Below are positions 33,255 to 44,000 of a DNA stretch of 64,000 nt, in pieces; positions within the stretch are counted from its first letter, which is position 1, and each line of letters starts with the position of its first letter. The position numbers and the translations under genes were made by a program. The stretch spans positions 124,001 through 188,000 of the forward strand of contig VTPC01090557.1 in assembly GCA_011009095.1 (NCBI GenBank), written 5' to 3'. The DNA is from Ignelater luminosus (lineage: Eukaryota; Arthropoda; Insecta; Coleoptera; Elateridae). The notes under the pieces were generated by a model that made no database searches, was not told where the DNA came from, and was given only the letters and a program-made list of their open reading frames with translations.

Positions 33255-35143
33255 CGGTGTGTCCGAAAAGTATGGAATATCGTATATATCTCAGTAAATA
33301 TGTTTAGTTTTACATTACAGGGCAATACCAAATAACTATTTTTTAAAAAACAAGAGCGCAACGAATAATGCTTCAATTTTTTTTAATGGGAAGGTATCCC
33401 TTTATTGTACTCATTTGATAGAGAATGTTTTTTCTTTTCGATGATGTAAAACTTTGATACACTTGCATAAGTAAATTTTGATTAAAACGCAAAAAATTGT
33501 TTGAATAACGCTTAAAAGTTTATTTATTCATCTGTTACCTTTCCAGACGCGGTCTTTTAAATTTTCAATATCATCTAGTCACATTATGGTTGGTGTGATA
33601 CACTTTTGTTTGTTGCAACAATTGAATGCGTCGTAGAAATGTCAATTAATAACCGAACTGAAGCAAAAAGTTATTTGTTTAATTAATTTAAGCATTTTGA
33701 TTAACGTGAGGATAACAAAGTTACAGAAATACGACTTGCTATGGATCATATATCAGAAAAATATCGTATCAAAATCTTAATGATGCTGGGATATGGAGAC
33801 AGAAAGAGAACACAGGAAGAAGTTTGCAATTTGTTTAATAACGTGCACCCCAAATACCATATTTCTCAATCTACTGTAAGTAAAATTTTGCATAAATTTC
33901 ATGAGACGGGTTCTGTCAAAGATCGTCCAAAAACGGGTAGACCTAAAGCTCTAAATAATGAACAACGTGAGAATATAATGTTGGCTGTCGTGGAAAATCC
34001 ACACGTTTCTGTTCGACAAATTGCTCGTGAACATACTTTGAAGAAATCCACTGCATACGAAGTTCTAAGAAAGGAGAAGTGGCGTCCGTATAAACCTTGT
34101 ATAGTTCAAGAATTATTAGATGATTTAGATCGAAGATTGCAATCTTGCGAAGAAATAACACATGGGCTTTAGGAAAATGCAAATTTTCATAAAAATATCC
34201 TCTTCACTGATGAGGCAACGTTTTGTTTGAATGGTACCATTAACAAACAAAACACGCAGTACTGGTCCTCGCTAAATTCTGGCTGGTATGTAGAAGGGCA
34301 CACCAAATATCAGCAGAAAGTCAATGTCTGGGCAGGAATTATTGGAACCCAAATTTTGGGACCCTTTTTTATAGAACATAATTTAACAGCGGATGCTTAT
34401 CTAGATTTTTTAAGATTTGACTTAGTTCCTGCTTTAGATGTTCTATTTCCTAATGAACTAGATCCAGATGTACCCCATAACAGAATATGGTTCTTCATTT
34501 CGGAATTAATGTCCGACAGTTTCTTGATAATACTTTCCCTTATCGATGGATAGGCAGAAGAGGTGCAGTAGAATGGTCAGCTCGCTCGTCGGATTTAAGT
34601 CCATTTGATTTTTTTCTGTGAGGCCATCTCAAAAATAAGATTTATGTCGATATGCCTGAAGATATTGAAACTCTAAAAGACCGTATTAGAACAGAGATTA
34701 GAGCTATCACACCAGAAACGATTCAAAATGCAGTAAACGAATTGGAAAGACGACTTTATCATTGCCAAGCTGTAAATGGTGCACACTTTGAACACTTTCT
34801 ATGAACTGTAGAGTGTAGTTATACAAAATTTTCAATTCGTAACAGATGAATATTGAAATAAACTTTCAAATAATTTTTTGCGTTTTAATCAAAATTTACT
34901 TATGCAAGCGTATCAAAGTTTTACATCATTGAAAAGAGAAAAACATTCTCTATCAAATGAGTGCAACAAAGGGACACCTTCCCATTAAAAAAATTGAAGG
35001 GTTATTTGTTGCGCTTTTGTTTTTTTGAAAAATAGTTATTTAGTATTGCTCTGTAATGTAAAACTAAACACTAAACAACTTTTATAAAAAACATTTTTCT
35101 ATAAAATGCATATTTACTGAGATATATAGAATATTCCATACTG
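33255..35143 (+). mobile_element. Tc1/mariner element with long inverted repeats (family A, copy 2)
   Basis: Left end CGGTGTGTCCGAAAAGTATG follows TA. The right end (ATATTCCATACTG then TA) has lost about 13 bp of the terminal repeat. It is inserted in the gypsy 3' LTR, so it is younger than that element. The inverted similarity of about 250 bp at each end (TTTTACATCA...GAAAAGAGAAAAA) is the same as in the copy at 75-1511. The transposase is nearly full length but broken. Confidence 0.9.
33741..34804 (+). pseudogene. Mariner transposase, near full length, broken (family A)
   Basis: From ATG at 33741 the frame gives 143 residues with two helix-turn-helix parts (RTQEEVCNLFNN, SQSTVSKILHKFHE; GRPKALN linker), then a TAG at 34170. 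The same frame continues with ILFTDEATFCLNG (first catalytic aspartate) to 34553. A deletion removes the QQD segment. The remainder, in another frame, has SSDLSPFDFFL with the third aspartate, then a TGA in place of tryptophan before GHLKNKIY. The end NGAHFEHFL matches the fragment at 429-758. In functional relatives the protein would be about 345 residues. Confidence 0.88.
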
Positions 35144-35194
35144 TATATAAAATTTGTGAAAAACAAACGGAAAACAACCAAAACAACCAAACAA

Positions 35195-35392
35195 AAATTC
35201 GACATATTGACATAACCTTATACGTATAGTTTGTAAATGACAAAAGCACAAAAAATAAAATGTCAAATGACGTCATACCAATCACAACAGCGTTCGTGGT
35301 TACATGAATGCTTTTAAATATTTTCGTGTTTTCATTTCTAATTTCTATCATAATTATATTCTGAATATGTTTTTAACTCCAATCTTAGTAAT
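35195..35392 (+). repeat. Dispersed repeat, inverted partner of 39585-39810 (family G)
   Basis: The run CATAACCTTATAC...TGACGTCATACCAATCACAA...TTTCTAATTTCTATCATAATTAT matches the inverse complement of 39585-39810 at roughly 70-75 percent by eye. The two copies flank the Fem-1 gene in opposite orientations. Confidence 0.65.
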
Positions 35393-35820
35393 CCGCGTAT
35401 GTCAAATATTACAAAAACGATTAAAATTCTTTAGTTAAATTGTTGAATATTCCTCATTAAAAAAAAACATATTGGAAACATAGTATATAGTTGGAAACCT
35501 GTTACCATGGCAACGTTGTGGATTGAAAACACTTGAAAGTATATTTTGTGTTATTTTTATAAATTGATATTCTTTTCCATTAAGAGAATAGCTGTGAATG
35601 TAGTTTATACGTATAATTAATATTAATAATATCTTAAAATAAGCATAAAAAGCTTATTAGAACTAGAATTTTCTGATTAATGAGAATGATGGAAATTGGA
35701 AGAATTCGCATTGGCAACACTGCCTCGCATATATTAAAAAATGTTATTCAATGAAACTGTCATATATTTTAGTTTGTTTTTGGTATTAATTGTATTAATT
35801 TATTAAAATATAAAGAAATA
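35393..35820. other. Fem-1 upstream region
   Basis: Non-coding and AT-rich, with no mobile element recognised. It should hold the Fem-1 promoter and 5' UTR, but no core promoter motif stands out. Confidence 0.35.
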
Positions 35821-38800
35821 ATGTGGAAAAGCCCAAATAAAGTGGATTCAGTTAATCAAAAGGACGATTGTTTCCATGATTTGATGGAAGAGTGCAAACG
35901 TGTGCCCCCCGGTGCTAAATTGTCGTATAATCTTCGGGTACGTTTAGAAAAATTTCCTCCAGAAACAAGACGTGAAATTACCAACCGTTCTAAAGCTGGA
36001 TGCGCTCCATTATTTTATGCCTGCAAAAGGGGTCAAACTGAAATCGTAGAGTATTTAATTACAGTGTGTTACGCGGATATCGAACAAAGAGGTTTATATG
36101 AAGTTCCTGATGAAAGGTTAAACTCATTATTGTAAAAAGTCATATGTTTACTAAATTTGTGATTGATTGTAGGTCTGTACACTATGTGACACCTTTATGG
36201 TGTGCTGCAGTCTCGGGCAAGCTCTCTGTGATTCAATGCTTGCTTCAACATGGAGCAGATATTAATGCAGTGTCCGATACAGGTTCAACACCTGTGCGAT
36301 CTGCATGTTTCATGACACACTTAGAAATTGTACAGTATTTAGTAGAACATGGTGCTGATATTAATCGTGCTAATTATAACGGTGGAACATGTTTAATAAA
36401 CTCGGTGCAAAGTGTTGTATTGTGTAGGTTTTTATTAAGGCATGGTGCAGATGTTAATGCACGTGACATTCAAAACAAAACAGCATTACATTATGCCATT
36501 CAAGAACATAGGTATATAAGTTGAAAGACATAAAAAATTTGTGTTGGGTTAAGATTTTCATGTTTATAGATTAGAAACTACAAAATTATTAATAGAACAT
36601 GGTGCAGACTCGGATGCAAAATCAAGATACGGTGATGATGCATTGCAGACAGCCTGTTTGAAGGGTGCTGCAAGGATATTTAACTATCTCACGGATGCTA
36701 TCGTGTATTCGGCTGATAGATTAGCAAATGCACACGAACTTCTGGGCTCAACATGTTTAGATGAACATAACGATTTGTATGCTGCTCTTCATCATTGGCA
36801 AGTGGCAATTAGTCTTCGAGAGAATATACCAGGTATAGAAAAATACCTAAACATTAATTTTTATATTTTGGTGTTTTGCAGATTTAGTTTACATATTTGA
36901 ATGGAGAATATTCTACGACTACATAACCAAAACTGATTTATTTCACAAGAAGGGAGGAAAGACACTTTACATTGCAAGTCTATTTGAATTCTTGAATTCA
37001 ATCTTAAAACTAACAAAGAATTATTAGAAAAGAGAAACATGTTAGATAATTGAAATACTTACTTTATTAATTTAAATAATAACACTGTTATTGGTATTTG
37101 CTAAAATTATAGTTTTTCTTGTTGATTTTCACAACTATAAAGATGCCATTCTTGAAATAGTGTTAGGTTATGTAAGAGAAAAAACTAAACGCCAACTGTC
37201 AATTTTGAGAATTGAGTTAGATTTAGGTTAGGTTAACAAGATATCTGTTTCTCTCTCTGTCTCTCTCTTTCTCTTTCTAATGGGAGAGTGTGGACACACT
37301 TGTCAAACTGACTGGGTGGAAAGGAAAGAAGAAAAATTTTAATAGTAAATTTTTATTCTATCCTTTGCACTCGCTGTGCGAGTAGAGAGCTAACGTATAT
37401 TTTTGTCTCTCTTCTTTGACAAGTGTGTCCACACTACCCATTAAAAAGATGACATTTAGTAAAACAATATCAAGGAACACTATTAATTACAAACCATATT
37501 TTTCATCTTTTATTAATTTTTAGGTTACTTTCATTATTAATACAATTTGCTTCAATTAATAAAGGATAAAAATATTGTTTTTGTAATTAATAAGAAAAAG
37601 ACGGAGAGTTTGTTAGTTATATCCCAATTTCTTGTTATTTTATTATTATTTTAAATATGAAAATTTCTAAAAAGCAGTCAATTATACACATTTACAAAGC
37701 CATTATGTACATGCCGTAGGTTTACTTCCAAAAGAACCAATAATGGAAGCTAGAGCAGCATTTAGATATCAAACTGAATTTGCAACAAAAGAAGAATTAG
37801 ATAATGTCATGACAGATTTAGACGCAATTAGAATACAAAGTTTATTGATCACAGAAAGAATATTAGGACCTACTCATAAAGATACAGTTTTTAGGTAACT
37901 GAAGTATGATATAATAACACAATGCATGTCAGTAATTCAAACTTCCTTCTAGGCTAATGTTTAGAGGAGCATCGTATGTAGATGTGATGCGTTACCAGCG
38001 TTGTATAGATCTTTGGCGGAGAGCACTCGAGATACGTGTAGAAAAGGATACTATTTTATATACAGATACATGTTTTACAGCACAAGCTTTAGTAAGACTG
38101 ATGATAGATTTTAATGAAAAACATCGAACAAACGAGCTAGTTGAAACCAGTGACAAACAGAGATTTGAAGATGTCTTGGCGATCTTTAGACTGTTAACAG
38201 ATGATATTGCTGGTAATAATTCATTATTATTGCATCATTAATTTACCAAATTGTAATTCTTTCAATTTTTGTTTTAGAAGTGAGAGAGCTCCTTTTGATT
38301 AAACCAGTACACAAACGACAAGTGGACAGTTTCGATAGAATATTAAAGTGCGTAACACATCTTGTATATTTACTTTTACAAACTGCGAAAACTACTGAAC
38401 AAAAAGCTCTCGTAAAGTGTTTAATTACAAATTTAAATCGTGTAAATCCTAGAACTATTATTCTAGAGGATACTTTATTACATCTATGTGTTTCAAAAAC
38501 GAATACTCTTCGTTCTACATATTTTCTAGATGAAGAACCTATTGTAAGTGTAAAAGTGACTGTATGATTGTTCTTAAATGTTTATCAGTTTCACTATTTT
38601 GTTTAGTACATATTTCCGAAATTAGAAGTTATTCAGTTTCTATTAGACTGCGGGGCACACATTAATGCAAGAAATGGATCGCATTCAACTCCATTACATG
38701 TAGCTGCAGTTGATTACAATTATAACTCATGGGTAAAAAAATGCACTTTTATTGATGATGGTTGCTTCTAATTTATTCTTTTCTGTTGCAGCTTGTGAAA

Positions 38801-39019
38801 TTGTTATTAGACTATGGTGCCCACATAGATCAACCAAATTTAACTGGTGATTGTCCAGCAAAACAAATTTCAGAACATGCCCTCAATAATGACATTTACA
38901 TTTTGAATTATATCAGCTTAAAATGCTTATGTGCTACAGTTATAAGTAAATACAAAATACCATACATTAATCAGGTTCCAAAAACATTGGAGTATTTTAT
39001 CCAATTGCATGAGCCTTAA
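35821..39019 (+). CDS. Fem-1: Fem-1 homologue, ankyrin-repeat substrate receptor of CUL2 ligases
   Basis: Eight exons join in frame: 35821-36116, 36173-36511, 36570-36832, 37720-37894, 37953-38212, 38278-38543, 38607-38732 and 38792-39019, giving 650 residues (FEM1 proteins are 617-670). N-terminal ankyrin repeats cover residues 60-250 (APLFYACKRGQTEIVEYLI, TPLWCAAVSGKLSVIQCLL, TPVRSACFMTHLEIVQYLV). The middle carries the FEM1-specific AHELLGSTCLDEHNDLYAAL and SLLITERILGPTHKDT. Two more ankyrin repeats lie at 535-610 (VIQFLLDCGAHINARNG, LVKLLLDYGAHIDQPN). The C-terminus LKCLCATVISKYKIPYINQV followed by PKTLEYF is the VHL box with the CUL2 contact. FEM1 proteins bind C-terminal degrons and present substrates to CUL2-elongin ligases. 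The sequence is rather divergent, with features of both FEM1A/C and FEM1B, so the paralogue is left open. Confidence 0.94.
37022..37122 (+). repeat. ~100-bp repeat in Fem-1 intron 3, second copy at 40382-40486
   Basis: TTAGAAAAGAGAAACATGTT and AACACTGTTATTGGTATTTG blocks and most of the DNA between them are shared with 40382-40486 in the same orientation at about 95 percent identity. The copy is unusually well preserved compared with other repeats near it. Confidence 0.85.
37279..37442. mobile_element. 164-bp MITE in Fem-1 intron 3
   Basis: Left terminus AATGGGAGAGTGTGGACACA and the inverse of the right terminus (AATGGGTAGTGTGGACACAC) agree over about 28 bp with one or two differences. The element is non-coding and contains an internal CTCGCTGTGCGAG palindrome. 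The class is not determined because no clear target duplication is visible. Confidence 0.75.
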
Positions 39020-39584
39020 ATGGAGAGAAATTTCTATTCTTTTTTTATTTTTACTTCAGTATTTACGCTGATTCGATTTCGTGATAATCATTTATCCTTA
39101 TTTATATTTTGAGTTTTACGTATATAACGGCAAAAAGAATAAGACTTAATTCGTTCAGGACTTTGAATTCTTGGAATATCTTTTTTTGGTTTTTTTTTTT
39201 TAGAAGCACAAATAAGTTGAATATTTATGGCTTGCAGTAGGTATGCAGTTTAACATTAATTTTTGAATTTAACATTTACATTTAACTCATATTATTTTTA
39301 AGTTATGTTTTTTTTTGAAATGATTGGTGTTTCCTATATATCTGCAATATAACCATAAAAGGTGCCTATTCTTATATAGGAATGTTACAGGCCAAACCAT
39401 AAGATCTTAATATAATAATGTATAAAGAAAATTGGAAGAGCAAAGATGCAGAAACCGATCAAGTAGATTTATTGGTTTTTGCATGTTTGCTACTTAATTA
39501 ATGACTGTAGAGATTTCATTTTGATTTTTAAAATTCTAGAAGGCCCTTAAAAACTTTAAAATAGGGAATATGCAAAAATTTTAA
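39020..39584. other. Fem-1 3' flank
   Basis: AT-rich with poly-T runs. A polyadenylation site probably lies here, but no perfect AATAAA stands close to the stop. Confidence 0.35.
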
Positions 39585-39810
39585 AGAATGTTAATCGTTT
39601 TTATATTATTTGAGATGAGTTTAAACTTAAAAACATCCAAAATATAACTATGATAAAAATTAGAAATAAAAATACGGAAATATTAAAAAAAAACCACGTA
39701 ATCGCAAACGCTATTGTGATTGGTGTGACGTCATTTGGTACAATCCCCCACTCCCTTATTTTGTTTTTTATGTCTCCGTCTTCTACAATTGTCATTACTG
39801 TATAAGGTTA
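39585..39810 (-). repeat. Dispersed repeat, inverted partner of 35195-35392 (family G)
   Basis: Read on the minus strand it carries the CATAACCTTATAC...TGACGTCACACCAATCACAA...TTTCTAATTTTTATCATAG blocks of the family. The 64-codon open frame on this strand is part of the repeat and is not supported as a gene. Confidence 0.65.
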
Positions 39811-41078
39811 TGTGAGTGAGTCACATTTTTATTTGGTTATTTTCCATTTGTGTTTCATCAATTTTATATAAGATCTATAAATGCGTCGTTTTGCGTTAGT
39901 AACAAATTGGAACATTTCAGTTTTTTCAAGATATTTTCGAAGTTTTAAATTGTTAACCAGTTTCGAAAATGTCCAAACATGTAGTGTCAAAAGCGTCTCC
40001 AACATTGCGAATAAACCATTTGAAAGCATTAAATAATGAAATTTCCTTAACAGCAATGAATAAAATTAAAACAAATTGTAATTGTTTTTAAAATTTTGTG
40101 GATAATTATTAATTATTATTATTTTTACATAATATATGAATTTAGATTTTAAGTTTATATTACATATTTCCATTTGACTATTTCTTTTTATCTAGTTAAT
40201 CCTGGTCACATTAAGTGACGTCACACGACGGCCGTTACGAATTTTTCCGTGTTCCCGCATGCGAAATTATTTGATTTGATTTCAATAAATTGTTTTTGTT
40301 GCAGATCATAATTAAAATTACGTTTTATTGATTTTTTTAAAGCTTTAAAAAAATAAACACAATAAAAATGTGCATATTCTCCATTAGAAAAGAGAAACAT
40401 GTTAGATAATAAATTGAAATATGTACTTTATTAATTTAAATAATAACACTGTTATTGGTATTTGCTAAAATTATGGTTTTTCTTGTTTTATATTCGTTTT
40501 AATAATACTAGGCCAAAAGTTTTTTTGTTTTCCTTGTTTTTATTTTGACAAGATTAGAATATTAGGTAATGAAAGAGTGTCATTAGTAAATTAATAGAGG
40601 TTATAATAACAAATTTGTTCGAAACTTATCAACTTGTGAAATTATATAACTATTCTCAGTTCTTTGTGATTGTTTTTAAATTACTGTAATCCCATTTTTC
40701 ATAGATCCACAATGTAAATGTAAAAATGGACTATGCAACTATTAATTAATGAGATTGTGTTTTGTGCAATAACACTAATTAGACTGAATAATGTCATTAA
40801 CGCACAGGAAAAATCTTTTAAATTGAGTGTTAAATGATTTAATTAATTTTTTAAAGAATGAATATTAATTTTATTTTTAAAGGATACATGTTGTTTTTCT
40901 TTTATATTGTATATATTATAAAGTCTTTTCTTTATATTAATATTTTTTTTTTATATTAAATATAATTGTATATGATCTTCAGGTGTATTAATTATAATTA
41001 ATAATTAAGTCCTGAATGTTATAAAAAAATATTATTATACTATGGCATTTTTGTTTATTTTTTGGTTTAAATAAACAA
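39811..41078. other. Intergenic between Fem-1 and Skeletor
   Basis: Includes the second copy of the ~100-bp repeat (40382-40486). The rest is very AT-rich and shows nothing recognisable. A TTTATT at 41054-41059, read as AATAAA on the minus strand, could serve as a proximal polyadenylation signal for Skeletor. Confidence 0.4.
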
Positions 41079-44000
41079 TTACAATAATTGTTTAACAAAC
41101 ATATAAATAATAATAGGAATCACAAACCAAACATTTGGTCGAACATTTTGGTTACTAACTGATCTATAATAACTATCTACGATATGTATTTTCCAACCCA
41201 TATTGGCTTGAGTGAACGAATTATAATAAACTATGTCAGGCCAAGTTGTGTTTGGTGTAATCTCTAAAGTTGCCGGTTCACCTTCTTCACACGTGTGCTC
41301 TAATGATCGATTAAATTTTTTAAATGTAGGAAAATCATCATCTAATCTTCTGTCTTGATCTTGTTTATGTTTTGCCAAACATAAGGGTCCCGCTATAAAA
41401 CAAAAAAAGAATTTAATTTTCATTTTAAATTAATTTTAAAATGATATTACCTGCTGTAGGTCTGGGTCTTCCTCTTCTAGAATATTCTACACCTGCAAGT
41501 ACACGTACTCTTGCTTGAGCCTCATCAGACAGTCTATCAAAACCTCCATGAGGTTCATCAGTTATAATAAGCGGATGATAATATTCGGCACTGTGTGGAT
41601 TATTTCCACCACGCACTTTAAATGCATATGTTAATCCTCTACGCATCCACAGTTCAGGAATTAACAATCCATTTATGTACCATGCTAGCGATGTTGCCGT
41701 TTGACCTATTGCAAGTGGTATTTATTAAATGGCTGTATAAATGGAGTTCGATCTCATTACCTGTTATTCCTTGATATGCACGCTTTCCACCTGAAGGCCC
41801 TAATGTAGCATAAAATGTTCTTATACTTCTATCAAATATCTGTCCTTTTTCCCATGGCTCTTGTAACTCAGTATTAATGGTAGTAAAAGCATAACAGGTT
41901 GAAATCGGTTCTTTACTGTTAAGTTCAATTTTTATGTCTGCTTTTGGATACATGTCGTGGAATGTTGGTTCTTTATTCTTATCTAAACGACCTAAGGCCC
42001 ATATTATGTATGTTGAACCTTCAGTTGGGAATTCTTGGTCACCATTATCAGCTGAAACATTAGAAATTAGCAAATGTGTTGGATTAATGTATAAAGATTG
42101 GTTGGTTGGTTGGGCATGCTAAATGGGGCAGGGATGGTTTTTCACTTTTAAGTCGTTCTCTGTGACTTGGAATATCAACAATGATGTAAATTTTTTGAGG
42201 GCACTTCTTATGGAAATTAGTGAAGACTGTGGGTTTACACAATGTTAATAAATGCGGAAATCTTGAAAGAAAACGCTGGGAATTTGTTCTAAACACGCAC
42301 AGACACTAAATAACCAACAGGTTATCAGTTTGAAATTGTGAATTACGTCGTACCATTCGAAATGCAGAAGAAGCTTTAAATAATCCATGGCGCTACACGC
42401 TATCCTGATTATATCAATAGTACGTTTAGAATTTAAAGAATTATAAAGTCGCAAATCGAAATTAGGGAAATAGACAGATATTGGATTTCACAATGTTATT
42501 AAATGTTTGAATATTCTGGAAGGAACGCTGAATATCTTGTAAAACACGCAGGGATAATACGCTAAACACTCGCAGACACTAGATAGGCAAAAGAATTTTA
42601 GCTCGAAAGTACGAACTACGTCATATCTTTCGAGACGTAGACAGATATTCATATCAGGATCTAGGCTATGGCAGAATTTCTTAAGGCACCTTTGTGTAGT
42701 GAGCAAGGTCAGTTTCACTGTGTCAACGCCTAATCATCGTGTCGCCTATGGCAAGTTGCCTTATTTGCACTCTCTTGTGCCGGCCCTGACGATCCTGGTA
42801 AGAAGGAGATTCAGTACAACTGGGTTACTTTTACAAATCTGGCCACCAAGACTAAATCCATTTTTTGGTTGGTATTTTGCTCATTGCTGCTTTCAAAATT
42901 AGACGCATTCAGGGACATTAAGCCGCTTATTCGGCGGAAATCTTGTCAGCGCATGTTAGGTTTTAGCACAGAACGATTTTCTCGCTGCTGTTAGCGAAAA
43001 GAGCGCTTTTAAATGTGAAAATCGACATTTGCTGCCGATCGTCCAATTACTATCACTTGCTGGCTGCTCCTGGTCACAAGCAGTGGCTTTTTATCTTTGT
43101 CTTTTTTGGATGAAGATTGAACTAAACATGAGGTTAAGAAACTGCCTTCAACACTGACAAACTCAACCTACTATCTAGATACTATACCGAGTAAAATCCT
43201 CAGTTCGCTTATTTAGAAACCATAAGTGACACAACAAGACTTTTAACTTACCAGATATAAGAGTTCGACGATAGGTGATAATATTAATACCGTGTTCCCT
43301 GACAGCTGTATGCATTTGGTTATTATCTTGCCCACCAACAATTTCATCTTTACAAACACCTTTGTATTGCCCCAAAACTTTTACACACTAAAATAAACAA
43401 ATCATTACAAAGCATTCCATTACAGACATATTGGTAATGTATACCACTTACAGGTGTCAAGGCAGTAATATTGTAATCAGTTGCGAAACCACGGTATTCA
43501 GAAATGTAGGCCACTGCAACATCCGATCCTAACATCTGACTTTTTTCTTGCGACCCTGATAGTCCAAAAGCCATATATTCATCTTCATCAACTTGCCCAG
43601 CTAGCTGTATGGTAATTTGAGGTCCGAATATTTCCCAGGATACTTGCATCTTTTTGTGGAGTTGCAAGCAGTTTGGTAAATCATTTTTGTGGGGCTAAAA
43701 GTGATTATTTTGAAAATGGCCAAAATAATTGATTAATAAACACTTACTAAAACTTTGACTAGAGAAGGGGGTACATTTAAACCATCTGGAATTATAATTG
43801 AACCTAAATTTCTTTTACTTCCTAAATCGTATATACTAAACCAGTCAATATTAAAAATGGTCAAATCTCCTGGAAGTTCTAACGTTATGGTATGCCCATT
43901 ATAAGCACGCAATGGATCTAAACTGCAAAAATTGTTAAAAAAAGATGTTTGTAAGAATAAAATTGTGTATCTTACTATCCATATTCATCTGGTAATTTTG

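Noticed and set aside
11397-39019. Functional cluster of ubiquitin ligase receptors (DCAF10 with Fem-1)
   Set aside because: The two genes are 16 kb apart, use different cullins and are separated by transposons. Neighbourhood alone gives no reason to link them.
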